From Pseudomonas pohangensis (GTDB lineage Bacteria > Pseudomonadota > Gammaproteobacteria > Pseudomonadales > Pseudomonadaceae): a DNA stretch of 64,000 nt. Numbering within the stretch: position 1 is the stretch's first letter; each line of letters begins with the position of its first letter. Of the stretch, positions 34,863 through 43,633 are shown one piece after another. Location of the stretch: assembly GCF_900105995.1 (NCBI RefSeq), contig NZ_LT629785.1, forward strand, positions 3,100,001 through 3,164,000, in the 5' to 3' direction. Both the position numbers and the translations under genes were made by a program. Below the pieces are notes generated by a model. The model did not search any database. It was given only the letters and a program-made list of their open reading frames with translations, and had not been told where the DNA came from.

Positions 34863-36851
34863 ATGAGCATGGAGCTACTGAGCCAGCAGGTAGACAGCTA
34901 CGTTGCCTGGAAGCGCGAACTGGTACGTGAAATCACCAGATATCGCAGCTGGCTGGAGCGCAATCGCCTCAACGCCCCGGCGCTCGATGCCCGGCTTGAG
35001 CGCTCCCTGCAATTGCTGCGCACCGACCACATCACCCTGGCCTTTGTTGGCGAATTTTCCCGCGGCAAAAGCGAGCTGATCAACAGCCTGTTCTTTTCCG
35101 CCTATGGCCAGCGCATGCTGCCATCTACGGCGGGGCGCACCACCATGTGCCCGACCGAGCTGTTTTATGACCCGGCTTCCGAGCGCTCGTATATCCGTCT
35201 GCTGCCGATCGAAACGCGCGCGGCACAAGCCAGCGTGTCGCAATTCAAGCGTGTACCGCGCCACTGGGTAAACATCCCGCTGGCACTGGACGATAGCGAA
35301 AGTATGGCCAAGGCCTTTGCACAGGTGGCCCGCAGCAAACCAATGCCGGTGGAGAAAGCCATTGCCCTGGGCTTCCATCCCGACCTGCTGGAAGGTGCCG
35401 GGAAGCCCGGCATCGTCCTGGTTCCAGCCTGGCGGCATGCGCTGATCAACATGGATCACCCGTTGCTGCGCCAGGGCCTGCGCATTCTCGACACCCCCGG
35501 CCTGAATGCCCTGGGCAGCGAGCCTGAACTGACCCTGTCCATGTTACCCAGCGCCCAGGCCATCATTTACCTGCTGGCGGCAGATACGGGCGTTACCGCC
35601 AGCGACATGGCGATCTGGCAACAGCATATCCGCCAGCTCGACGACGACACCCAGCACAACCTGTTCGCCGTACTGAACAAGATCGACGTGCTCTGGGACG
35701 ATCTGGCCGGTGAAACCTTCGTGCAGAATGCCATTGGCCGGATCCAGCAAACCACCGCGCGCCAGCTCGGCCTGTCGGTTGCCGACGTACTGCCACTGTC
35801 CGCCAAGCAAGGCATGCTGGCCAAGGTCCGCAAGGACAATCTGCTACTGGCACGCAGCCAGCTGGGCAGCCTCGAGCAGTTGCTGTGCGAGCGAATCGTC
35901 ACCCAGAAAGAGCAGATGATCGAAACCCGCGTGGTCAGCCAGATTCTCAGCATGTTGCACAACAGCCAGCAAGTGCTCAGCCAGCGCCTGCTCAAGGTTC
36001 GCGAGCAGCAGACACAACTGGCCGGGCACCAGCAGGATAACGGCCAGATGCTGCATGAACTGACCGCCAAGACCAAGGAAGACCATGCCCTGCATCACAA
36101 GCGCCTGCTTGGCCTGAAGGGCAACCAGCGCCTCCTGCACCGTCAAGGCGATCTGTTGCAGGCCGCGACCCGGGCGCAACGCCTTGAACAGCACATTGAA
36201 AAAGTCCGCACCAATCTGAAAGGCAGCTGGACCGGCCTTGGCATCAACCGTGCCATTCAACACTTCTTCAAGTCGGTTGCCGCTGATCTGGAAAGCCTTG
36301 AGCACGAGGCCGAGACCGCCAACAAGATGGTCGAAGCCATCTACACCAGACACAATCAGGAAAATCCGCTCAACGGCATGGATGCGCCGCTGTTCAACGT
36401 CAAGCGTTACCAGCGCGAACTACGCCAACTGCAGGAGCAATCGGATCAGTTCCGCCTGCAGCTGAAAACGCTCCTGACCGACCCGTCCATCCTCAGCAAA
36501 CGCTTTTACGACACCCTGATGCAGGAAGTGATCGCCTTGCACGAGCGCATCCGCAATGATGCCGAACAATGGGCCAACGATGCGCTGATGCCACTGATGC
36601 AGCACACCATGGAACACAAGCAGCTGCTGGAAACCCACATGCTGCGTCTGCGCGTCCTCGCCCAGGAAACCCAGCAAACGCAAAAGCGCTCTGTGCAAAT
36701 GGAGCGCTACGGCAATGAGCTGGAAGTACAGCTGACCGAGGCCAGTGACATCCTGCGCATCATGCGCAGACCGCCGCCCATCCAGCGCCAGGCGAAAGTG
36801 GTCAATCTGCCGGTCGGCCTGCGCCAGCGCGATGCCGGCGAGTCCGCCTGA
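34863..36851 (+). CDS. Dynamin-like GTPase family protein
   Basis: 662 aa. A GTPase domain comes first: P loop GEFSRGKS at residues 63-70, switch region RTTMCPTE near 88, G3 DTPG at 210-213 and G4 NKID at 272-275. The rest is long helical, coiled-coil-rich sequence (about 340-640) as in bacterial dynamin-like proteins, which bind and remodel membranes. There is no obvious transmembrane paddle, so membrane contact would be peripheral. The orthologous slot in P. aeruginosa (between yggU/yggT and metX) is annotated hypothetical as I recall. Its role is unknown. Confidence 0.87.
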   Translation: MSMELLSQQVDSYVAWKRELVREITRYRSWLERNRLNAPALDARLERSLQLLRTDHITLAFVGEFSRGKSELINSLFFSAYGQRMLPSTAGRTTMCPTELFYDPASERSYIRLLPIETRAAQASVSQFKRVPRHWVNIPLALDDSESMAKAFAQVARSKPMPVEKAIALGFHPDLLEGAGKPGIVLVPAWRHALINMDHPLLRQGLRILDTPGLNALGSEPELTLSMLPSAQAIIYLLAADTGVTASDMAIWQQHIRQLDDDTQHNLFAVLNKIDVLWDDLAGETFVQNAIGRIQQTTARQLGLSVADVLPLSAKQGMLAKVRKDNLLLARSQLGSLEQLLCERIVTQKEQMIETRVVSQILSMLHNSQQVLSQRLLKVREQQTQLAGHQQDNGQMLHELTAKTKEDHALHHKRLLGLKGNQRLLHRQGDLLQAATRAQRLEQHIEKVRTNLKGSWTGLGINRAIQHFFKSVAADLESLEHEAETANKMVEAIYTRHNQENPLNGMDAPLFNVKRYQRELRQLQEQSDQFRLQLKTLLTDPSILSKRFYDTLMQEVIALHERIRNDAEQWANDALMPLMQHTMEHKQLLETHMLRLRVLAQETQQTQKRSVQMERYGNELEVQLTEASDILRIMRRPPPIQRQAKVVNLPVGLRQRDAGESA

Positions 36852-36958
36852 ACACTGCCGCCGCCGCAATATCCTGCAGCAACACACCGCCCCGCGCGCT
36901 TGCCCGGCGCGGCAGTGCTAATTAGACTGCTGCACTTCCCAAAATGAGAGCAGGGTCG

Positions 36959-38098
36959 ATGCCCACCGCGTTCCCCGAAGACTCCGTCGGTCTGGTCACT
37001 CCACAGCAAATGCACTTCAGCGAGCCGCTGGAGCTGGCCTGTGGTCGCAGCCTGGCTGACTACACACTGGTCTACGAAACCTATGGCGAGCTCAATGCTG
37101 CCCGCAGCAATGCCGTGCTGGTCTGTCACGCGTTGTCCGGACACCACCATGCCGCCGGTTACCACAGCACGGAAGACCGCAAGCCCGGCTGGTGGGACAG
37201 CTGCATCGGCCCGGGCAAGGCCGTGGATACGCGCAAATTTTTCGTCGTCAGCCTGAACAACCTTGGCGGCTGCAACGGTTCAACCGGACCGGCCAGCCAC
37301 AACCCGCAAACCGGCCAGCCGTTTGGCGCCGACTTCCCGGTAGTCACAGTCGAGGACTGGGTGCACAGCCAGGCACGCCTGGCCGACGTGCTGGGTATCC
37401 AGCAGTGGGCCGCAGTCATCGGTGGCAGCCTCGGAGGCATGCAGGCCATGCAGTGGGCCATCAGCTATCCGCAGCGCATCCGGCACTGCCTGGCGATTGC
37501 CTCGGCACCGGCACTCTCGGCACAGAACATTGCCTTCAACGAAGTAGCTCGCCAGGCCATCCTGACCGACCCGCAGTTTCACGGCGGTCACTTCATGGCC
37601 CAGGGCGTGATTCCCAAGCGCGGGTTGGCGCTGGCCCGTATGGTCGGGCATATCACCTACCTGTCCGATGACTCCATGGGCGAAAAATTCGGTCACCGGC
37701 GCAAGAACGAGCAGCTGAATTTCGACGTGCACAGCGTCGAGTTTCAGGTCGAAAGCTATTTGCGCTATCAGGGCCAGGAGTTTTCCGAGCGCTTTGACGC
37801 CAATACCTATCTGCTGATGACCAAGGCGCTGGACTACTTCGATCCGGCCAGCAAACATGACGGCGATTTGACCCGCACGCTGGCTGACGTTGAAGCCGAT
37901 TTCTGCCTGATCTCCTTTACCACGGACTGGCGTTTTTCACCGGCCCGCTCGCGTGAAATTGCCGACGCCCTGATTGCTGCACAAAAGAATGTCTGCTACT
38001 TGGAGATCGACGCACCGCAAGGTCACGATGCCTTTCTCATGCCGATTCCGCGCTACATTCAGGCCTTCAGCAGCTACATGAACCGTATAACCTTTTGA
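36959..38098 (+). CDS. metX: Homoserine O-acyltransferase MetX
   Basis: 379 aa from ATG at 36959 (the frame to 36944 is rejected by family alignment). Alpha/beta-hydrolase-fold acyltransferase: CHALSGHHHAAG (oxyanion region), GGSLGGMQAMQW (nucleophile Ser), and DWRFSPARSREI and DAPQGHDAFL for the Asp and His. Despite resembling acetyltransferases, the Pseudomonas enzymes have been shown to use succinyl-CoA (MetXS), so O-succinylhomoserine is the likely product. metW follows 7 nt downstream, its usual partner. Confidence 0.97.
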   Translation: MPTAFPEDSVGLVTPQQMHFSEPLELACGRSLADYTLVYETYGELNAARSNAVLVCHALSGHHHAAGYHSTEDRKPGWWDSCIGPGKAVDTRKFFVVSLNNLGGCNGSTGPASHNPQTGQPFGADFPVVTVEDWVHSQARLADVLGIQQWAAVIGGSLGGMQAMQWAISYPQRIRHCLAIASAPALSAQNIAFNEVARQAILTDPQFHGGHFMAQGVIPKRGLALARMVGHITYLSDDSMGEKFGHRRKNEQLNFDVHSVEFQVESYLRYQGQEFSERFDANTYLLMTKALDYFDPASKHDGDLTRTLADVEADFCLISFTTDWRFSPARSREIADALIAAQKNVCYLEIDAPQGHDAFLMPIPRYIQAFSSYMNRITF

Positions 38099-38105
38099 GA
38101 CAGTC

Positions 38106-38708
38106 ATGAGAGCCGACCTCGACATCATTCAGGAATGGATCCCCGCCGGCAGCCGTGTGCTTGACCTCGGCTGCGGCGATGGCGACCTGCTCTACTGGTT
38201 GCGCGAACACAAGCAGGTCAGCGGTTATGGGCTGGAAATCGATGCCGGACACATTGCCAACTGCATCGACAAGGGCGTCAACGTCATAGAGCAGGACCTG
38301 GATCAGGGCCTGGGCAACTTCGACAGCAACAGCTTCGACGTGGTGGTGATGACCCAGTCACTGCAAGCCTTGCGCTACCCGGACAAGGTGCTGCGCGAAA
38401 TGCTGCGGGTCGGCCGCACCTGCATCATCACTTTTCCCAACTTTGCCCACTGGCGCTGTCGCTGGTATCTGGCCACCAAGGGCCGCATGCCGGTATCCGA
38501 GTTTCTTCCGTACACCTGGTACAACACACCGAACATCCACTTCTGCACCTTCCGCGACTTCGAAGCACTGTGCCGCGAGATGCAGGTCAGCGTGCTCGAT
38601 CACCTGGCGGTGGATCACCTGCACCGTGACAGCATGGTCAGTCGCATATGGCCTAATCTATTGGGTGAGATCGGCATTTATCGCGTCAGCGGTCCTGCCC
38701 GTGCGTAA
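38106..38708 (+). CDS. metW: Methionine biosynthesis protein MetW
   Basis: 200 aa, a class I SAM-methyltransferase-fold protein with VLDLGCGDGDLLYWL as the nucleotide-binding motif and SLQALRYPDKVL downstream. MetW is required with MetX for homoserine acylation in Pseudomonas and relatives, apparently as an activating partner rather than a proven methyltransferase. Only 7 nt separate it from metX. Confidence 0.96.
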   Translation: MRADLDIIQEWIPAGSRVLDLGCGDGDLLYWLREHKQVSGYGLEIDAGHIANCIDKGVNVIEQDLDQGLGNFDSNSFDVVVMTQSLQALRYPDKVLREMLRVGRTCIITFPNFAHWRCRWYLATKGRMPVSEFLPYTWYNTPNIHFCTFRDFEALCREMQVSVLDHLAVDHLHRDSMVSRIWPNLLGEIGIYRVSGPARA

Positions 38709-38747
38709 TAGCTCGCGCACGCAACCCGCCGTCTACAGGAGTCTGCC

Positions 38748-39167
38748 ATGCGTAAAATAATCCTGTGTCTGCTCACCCTGTGTCTGGCGCTGCCGGCCTT
38801 CGCCGAGCGCAAGCAGACCTTCGGCACCACCGATGTCCATTACAGCGTGTTCAATTCGAGTTTCCTGCAACCCGATACGGCGGCCGCCACTGGCCTGGTG
38901 CGCAGCAAGACCGAAGGCGTTGTCACCGTTGCCGTACTCAGCAATGGCCAGCCGCTGGCGGCCCGGGTGGACGGTGAGGTGAAGAACCTGCTCGGCCAGA
39001 GCACGCCGCTGGCCTTCAGGCAGGTCAAGGAACAGAATGCCAGCTACTACCTGGCGCAGTTCCCGCTGGAGCAACGCGAAGTACTGACCTTCACGATCAA
39101 CGTCAAGGGCAGCGATGGCAGTAGCAACAGCTTCAGTTTCAATCAGGAAGTGTTTCCGGACGAATGA
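38748..39167 (+). CDS. DUF4426 exported protein
   Basis: 139 aa with a cleavable signal peptide (MRKIILCLLTLCLALPAFA, cleavage before ERKQ). The mature part is a small beta-rich domain with HYSVFNSSFLQPD and KEQNASYYLAQF as family landmarks. Periplasmic and of unknown function. It lies between metW and rdgB as in P. aeruginosa and overlaps rdgB by 4 nt. Confidence 0.92.
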   Translation: MRKIILCLLTLCLALPAFAERKQTFGTTDVHYSVFNSSFLQPDTAAATGLVRSKTEGVVTVAVLSNGQPLAARVDGEVKNLLGQSTPLAFRQVKEQNASYYLAQFPLEQREVLTFTINVKGSDGSSNSFSFNQEVFPDE

Positions 39168-39763
39168 CCAAGCTGCTCGAAGAGCTGGTACTGGCCAGCC
39201 ACAATGCCGGCAAGTTGAAGGAACTCCAGGCCTTGCTGGGTAACGGCATACGCGTGCGCTCGGTTGCCGAATTCAGCACCGAAGTTCCGGAAGAAACCGG
39301 CCTCTCATTTGTCGAAAACGCCATTCTCAAGGCGCGCCATGCCGCCCGCGTATCCGGCTTGCCGGCACTGGCCGACGATTCCGGGCTGGCGGTCGATGCG
39401 CTGGGCGGCGCGCCAGGCATCCATTCGGCACGTTATGCCGATGGTCAGGGCGATGCAGCCAACAATGCCAAATTGCTCGTTGCCCTCAAGGACGTCGCAG
39501 AAGACCAGCGAGGCGCGCAGTTCGTTTGCGCACTGGCGCTGGTGCGGCATGCCGATGATCCCTTGCCGGTCATCTGCGAAGGGCTCTGGCGCGGACGCAT
39601 CCTGCCGCAGCCGCAAGGCAGCAATGGCTTTGGTTACGATCCGCTGTTCTGGGTAGCCGAGCGCCAGTGTTCCAGTGCCGAGCTGTCACCGGCAGACAAG
39701 AACCGGCTCAGCCACCGCGCCCGTGCCATGGCCCTGCTCAGGCAGCGACTGGATCTGGCATGA
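39164..39763 (+). CDS. rdgB: XTP/dITP diphosphatase RdgB
   Basis: 199 aa Ham1-family nucleotide sanitiser: VLASHNAGKLKEL at the N-terminus binds the triphosphate, ETGLSFVENAILKARHAA and ADDSGLAVDALGG carry the metal ligands, and NGFGYDPLFWV closes the base pocket. It hydrolyses ITP, dITP and XTP to keep them out of nucleic acids. It overlaps hemW by 4 nt. Confidence 0.98.
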   Translation: MTKLLEELVLASHNAGKLKELQALLGNGIRVRSVAEFSTEVPEETGLSFVENAILKARHAARVSGLPALADDSGLAVDALGGAPGIHSARYADGQGDAANNAKLLVALKDVAEDQRGAQFVCALALVRHADDPLPVICEGLWRGRILPQPQGSNGFGYDPLFWVAERQCSSAELSPADKNRLSHRARAMALLRQRLDLA

Positions 39764-40923
39764 GCAAAGCCCAGCCTGCCAGCCGCTTCGAACTCCCGCC
39801 ATTGTCGCTGTACATCCATATTCCCTGGTGCGTGCGCAAGTGCCCCTATTGTGACTTCAACTCCCATGCCGCCGGACCGCAGCTGCCGGAAGATGACTAT
39901 GTCGAGGCACTGCTGGCTGACCTGCAGCAGGATCTGCAGCATGTGCACGGGCGCCCGCTGACTTCGATCTTTTTTGGTGGCGGCACCCCCAGCCTGTTTT
40001 CCGCGAACGCGCTTGGGCGCCTGCTGGATGGCGTGGAACAGCGCATCAACTTCACTACGGGCATTGAAATTACCCTGGAAGCCAACCCCGGCACCTTCGA
40101 GCAGGCCAAGTTCCGTGATTACCGCAGCCTGGGCATCAATCGCCTGTCGATCGGCGTGCAGAGCTTCGATGCGGCCAAGCTCAAGGCCCTGGGGCGTATC
40201 CATGACGGCGCGGAAGCCATCCGTGCAGCCGATATGGCGCGTGCCGCCGGTTTCGACAATTTCAATCTGGACCTGATGCACGGCCTGCCCGGGCAGAGCA
40301 TCGACGATGCCCTGCAGGACTTGCGCACGGCCATCGCGCAGAGTCCTGCGCACCTGTCCTGGTACCAGCTGACCATGGAGCCCAACACGCAGTTCTGGAG
40401 CCAGCCGCCGCAGCTGCCGGAAGAGGACACCCTGTGGGATATCCAGCAGGCCGGCCAGCAGCTGCTCGCCACCGAAGGCTATGCGCAATACGAAGTGTCG
40501 GCTTATGCCAGAGCCGGCCGGCAGGCACGGCACAATCTCAACTATTGGCAGTTCGGTGATTTTCTCGGCATCGGCGCCGGCGCCCACGCCAAGCTGAGCA
40601 GCCCGCGGGGCGCAATCCAGCGCAGCTGGAAAACCCGCCAGCCGAAAGACTATCTGGCTGCGGGCAAAGACTTCATTGCCGGTCAACGCCTGTTAAGCGC
40701 CGAGGAACTGCCGTTCGAGTTCCTGATGAATGCCTTGCGCCTGAACCAGGGGGTAGCCAGCGAACTGTTCAGCCAGCGCTGTGGCCTGCCACTGGAATGC
40801 CTGGCCAGCGCACGCGCTCTGGCCGAAAGCCGCGGCTTGCTGGAGCGCGAGCCGCAACGGCTGTGCGCCAGCCGCGAAGGGCAGTTGTTTCTCAATGATC
40901 TGCTGCAGTACTTTCTGCCCTGA
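39760..40923 (+). CDS. hemW: Radical SAM heme chaperone HemW
   Basis: 387 aa from the ATG at 39760; the long 5' extension lies in rdgB. The radical SAM cluster motif is CVRKCPYCDF (CxxxCxxC) near residue 23, followed by FFGGGTPSLF and the HemN_C domain. It lacks the longer N-terminal extension of true HemN coproporphyrinogen dehydrogenases, matching HemW, which delivers heme to respiratory enzymes. Coupled to rdgB by a 4-nt overlap. Confidence 0.95.
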   Translation: MSKAQPASRFELPPLSLYIHIPWCVRKCPYCDFNSHAAGPQLPEDDYVEALLADLQQDLQHVHGRPLTSIFFGGGTPSLFSANALGRLLDGVEQRINFTTGIEITLEANPGTFEQAKFRDYRSLGINRLSIGVQSFDAAKLKALGRIHDGAEAIRAADMARAAGFDNFNLDLMHGLPGQSIDDALQDLRTAIAQSPAHLSWYQLTMEPNTQFWSQPPQLPEEDTLWDIQQAGQQLLATEGYAQYEVSAYARAGRQARHNLNYWQFGDFLGIGAGAHAKLSSPRGAIQRSWKTRQPKDYLAAGKDFIAGQRLLSAEELPFEFLMNALRLNQGVASELFSQRCGLPLECLASARALAESRGLLEREPQRLCASREGQLFLNDLLQYFLP

Positions 40924-40979
40924 CCTGCACCGGGCTAAACCGCTACTGACACCTGCCCAACCACCCTGAAGGACCACCG

Positions 40980-41303
40980 ATGGACTTGCTGCTGGATTTG
41001 CTCACCGACCTTTCGCGCTGGAGTCGCGGCCATCTGTCCGAGATTGCGCTGGCGATCATGGCCACGTTACTGGTGCTGTTCGGACCGGGGATCAACAACG
41101 CGATCAGGCGCTCGATTGGCGGCCTGAACTTCTTTCTGCGCACCCTGCTGTTCGTACTGGTATGCGTGGCCGGTTACGGGCTGGCGATCATATTTCTCAG
41201 CCCGTGGCTGGCCAATGCGCTGGGCTACTTCAACAACTACACGCTGGCGCCGGTGCTGTTGCTGGTTTTCTTCCTGATCGGTGTGCTGGCTGACCGGGGC
41301 TGA
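40980..41303 (+). CDS. DUF3392 membrane protein
   Basis: 107 aa with three hydrophobic helices (about 22-40, 55-78, 86-104) and INNAIRRSIGGLNFFLRTL between the first two. It is a small inner-membrane protein of unknown function conserved downstream of hemW in Pseudomonas. It converges on trmB with 13 nt between stops. Confidence 0.88.
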   Translation: MDLLLDLLTDLSRWSRGHLSEIALAIMATLLVLFGPGINNAIRRSIGGLNFFLRTLLFVLVCVAGYGLAIIFLSPWLANALGYFNNYTLAPVLLLVFFLIGVLADRG

Positions 41304-41316
41304 TCAGCCAGGCCAG

Positions 41317-42039
41317 TCAGTCGATGCGCTGGAACTTCAGATCCCACACGCCGTGCCCGAGGCGCTCGCCACGGCGCTCGAACTTGGTCACCGGCCGCTC
41401 TGCCGGGCGCGGCACATAGCGGCCGTCTGCGGCCAGATTGCGATAGCCTGGCTGGGCATTCATCACTTCCAGCATGTGTTCGGCATAGGCCTCCCAGTCG
41501 GTGGCCATGTGCAGCACACCACCCACTTTCAGTTTTTGCCGCACCAGCTGCGCCCAGCCCGGCTGGACGATACGCCGCTTGTGATGGCGGGCCTTGTGCC
41601 AGGGGTCGGGAAAGAACAGCAACAGGCGGTCGAGACTGGCGTCCGCCACGCAATCGCGCAGCACTTCAATGGCATCACAGCTGTACACGCGGATATTGCT
41701 CAGGTTCTGCGTCAGCATGCCGTTGAGCAGTGCGCCGACACCCGGGCGATGCACCTCGACACCAATGAAATCTTCATCGGGTGCGGCGGCGGCCATCTCC
41801 AGCGTGGCCTGACCCATGCCGAAACCGATCTCGAAAGTGCGCGGCGCGCTGCGACCGAACAGCTGATCAAAATCCTGCAGCCCGGCACCCGGTTCAAGGC
41901 CGAACTTCGGCCAGCCCTGATCCAGCCCGCGCTGCTGCCCTTCGGTCATGCGTCCGGAGCGCATGACAAAGCTCTTGATCGCGCGGTGCGGGCGTTCGTT
42001 TGCCTCGGGCGCAGCCGATTGGTCGTCAGTCATGCTCAA
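41317..42039 (-). CDS. trmB: tRNA (guanine46-N7)-methyltransferase TrmB
   Basis: 240 aa. The SAM-binding motif FEIGFGMGQATLEMA is near residue 72, with VEVHRPGVGALL next and the FPDPWHKARHHKRR catalytic loop at about 150-163. It forms m7G46 in the variable loop of tRNAs. Its start overlaps the thiG stop by 4 nt, making a thiS-thiG-trmB unit. Confidence 0.97.
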   Translation of the reverse strand: MSMTDDQSAAPEANERPHRAIKSFVMRSGRMTEGQQRGLDQGWPKFGLEPGAGLQDFDQLFGRSAPRTFEIGFGMGQATLEMAAAAPDEDFIGVEVHRPGVGALLNGMLTQNLSNIRVYSCDAIEVLRDCVADASLDRLLLFFPDPWHKARHHKRRIVQPGWAQLVRQKLKVGGVLHMATDWEAYAEHMLEVMNAQPGYRNLAADGRYVPRPAERPVTKFERRGERLGHGVWDLKFQRID

Positions 42040-42830
42040 CTCAGGGTGCCTTCAAGTGGGGACGATGCACTGGCATAGAGCTTCTTCGGCATGCGCCCGG
42101 CCAGCCAGGCCAGACGACCGGCGATAATCGCGTGCTGCATGGCTGCACCCATCAGCACCGGGTCACCGGCATGGGCAATCGCACTGTTCATCAGCACCGC
42201 ATCACAACCCAGCTCCATGGCAATGGTGGCGTCGGAAGCGGTACCTACGCCGGCATCCACCAGTACCGGCACCCTGGCCTCCTCGAGGATGATGCGCAGG
42301 TTGTAGGGGTTGCAGATGCCCAGCCCGGTACCGATCAGGCCGGCCAGCGGCATCACCGCGATACAGCCGATTTCAGCCAGCTGGCGAGCGATGATCGGAT
42401 CATCGCTGGTGTAGACCATTACGTCGAAACCATCCTTGACCAGCACCTCGGCGGCCTTGAGGGTTTCGATCACATTGGGGAACAGGGTCTTCTGGTCGGC
42501 CAGCACTTCCAGCTTGACCAGATTGCGGCCATCCAGCAGTTCGCGCGCCAGGCGGCAGGTTCGTACCGCCTCCACGGCGTCAAAACAACCCGCGGTATTC
42601 GGCAGGATGGTATAGCGCTCGGGTGAAATGACATCGAGCAGGTTCGGCTCGCCAGGATTCTGGCCAAGATTGGTGCGACGTACCGCTACCGTGACTATCT
42701 CTGCGCCACTGGCCTCGATAGCCAGACGGGTTTCCTCAAGGTCGCGGTACTTGCCGGTACCGACCAGCAGCCGCGACTGGTAGGTGCGGCCGGCGATCAC
42801 AAACGGCTTGTCAGGTCGGGCCTGGCTCAT
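42036..42830 (-). CDS. thiG: Thiazole synthase ThiG
   Basis: 264 aa from ATG at 42830 (the upstream extension overlaps thiS and is rejected). TIM-barrel thiazole synthase: LLVGTGKY at the start, LVKLEVLAD with the Schiff-base lysine near residue 105, and VLVDAGVGTASDA plus GCDAVLMNSAIA for phosphate binding. It condenses deoxyxylulose phosphate, dehydroglycine and ThiS thiocarboxylate into the thiazole of thiamine. thiS lies 83 nt upstream. Confidence 0.98.
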   Translation of the reverse strand: MSQARPDKPFVIAGRTYQSRLLVGTGKYRDLEETRLAIEASGAEIVTVAVRRTNLGQNPGEPNLLDVISPERYTILPNTAGCFDAVEAVRTCRLARELLDGRNLVKLEVLADQKTLFPNVIETLKAAEVLVKDGFDVMVYTSDDPIIARQLAEIGCIAVMPLAGLIGTGLGICNPYNLRIILEEARVPVLVDAGVGTASDATIAMELGCDAVLMNSAIAHAGDPVLMGAAMQHAIIAGRLAWLAGRMPKKLYASASSPLEGTLS

Positions 42831-42913
42831 GGCATGTAACTCCCTGCGAGAGCCATTGGCAACAACCAATGGCTGGATAAAACGGATTGATGGCAACGCA
42901 AACGACCTTCCGG

Positions 42914-43114
42914 CTAACCGCCGCCGATGGCATGCACCACTTCGACACAATCATTGTCTTTCAATAGGGTGCTGCCGTGCAGACTGCGCGGCACGATATC
43001 CAGATTCAGCTCTACCGCTACGCGCCGGCCCTGCAGATCCAGCTTTGCCAGCAATTCGGCAACTGTTGCGTGGTCTGGTAACTCGAATGCGCAGCCATTG
43101 AGCCGGATCTGCAT
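42914..43114 (-). CDS. thiS: Sulfur carrier protein ThiS
   Basis: 66 aa ubiquitin-like beta-grasp protein ending in VHAIGGG; the terminal Gly-Gly is adenylated and thiocarboxylated to carry sulfur for thiazole formation. Too short to contain anything else. It is first in the thiS-thiG-trmB run. I see no TPP riboswitch in the 70 bp upstream. Confidence 0.95.
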   Translation of the reverse strand: MQIRLNGCAFELPDHATVAELLAKLDLQGRRVAVELNLDIVPRSLHGSTLLKDNDCVEVVHAIGGG

Positions 43115-43184
43115 GAGCGTCTGCCAACCATCGGAAAAGGGGTGGGCATTCTAGCCCGATCAACCCTGATGACCAAGGTGCGAA

Positions 43185-43559
43185 TCAACGCCCCATCCGC
43201 CAGGCCGCCAGGCCCAGACAGAACCAGCCACCGAGAAAGGCCAGTCCACCGAGCGGTGTGATCATGCCCAGCTTGCTGATGCCGGTCAGGGTGAGCAGAT
43301 ACAGGCTGCCGGAAAACAGCAGGATACCCAGAGCGAACAGCACACCGCTGACGCGCAACACTGGCTGCGGGGCATGCAGCCACAGCAACGCCACCGCCAG
43401 CAGCGCCAGACTGTGCACCAGCTGGTAGTGCGTGCCGGTCTGGAATACCGCCAGATACTCGCTGCTCAGGCGCGCCTTCAGGCCATGGGCGGCAAAGGCC
43501 CCCAGCGCCACGCCGGTAAAGCCGCCAAAGGCAGCCAGCAACAGGAACACTCGTGCCAT
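43185..43559 (-). CDS. DUF423 (YgdD-like) membrane protein
   Basis: 124 aa from ATG at 43559. Four hydrophobic helices; the N-terminus MARVFLLLAAFGGFTGVALG and AFAAHGLKARLS carry the family GAFGAHxL pattern. An inner-membrane protein of unknown function. It is divergent from mtgA with 74 nt between starts. Confidence 0.9.
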   Translation of the reverse strand: MARVFLLLAAFGGFTGVALGAFAAHGLKARLSSEYLAVFQTGTHYQLVHSLALLAVALLWLHAPQPVLRVSGVLFALGILLFSGSLYLLTLTGISKLGMITPLGGLAFLGGWFCLGLAAWRMGR

Positions 43560-43577
43560 TTGCACTCTCCACAGAAA

Positions 43578-43603
43578 CAGACCAGAAAAGGTCTGGCTAT
43601 AAT
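43578..43603 (+). promoter_or_regulatory. mtgA promoter -10 with adjacent inverted repeat
   Basis: A perfect inverted repeat CAGACC-AGAAAA-GGTCTG (43578-43595) sits just before a consensus -10, TATAAT (43598-43603), 30 nt upstream of the mtgA ATG. No good -35 is visible. The repeat could be an operator serving both mtgA and the divergent DUF423 gene, or an RNA hairpin of the latter's leader. Confidence 0.4.
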
Positions 43604-43633
43604 GGCCGCCTCCTGTCTCACGGCCAAGCTGCA

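Noticed and set aside
43115..43184. Possible TPP riboswitch before thiS
   Set aside because: The 70 bp between the DUF423 gene and thiS lack the CUGAGA and other conserved THI-box segments.
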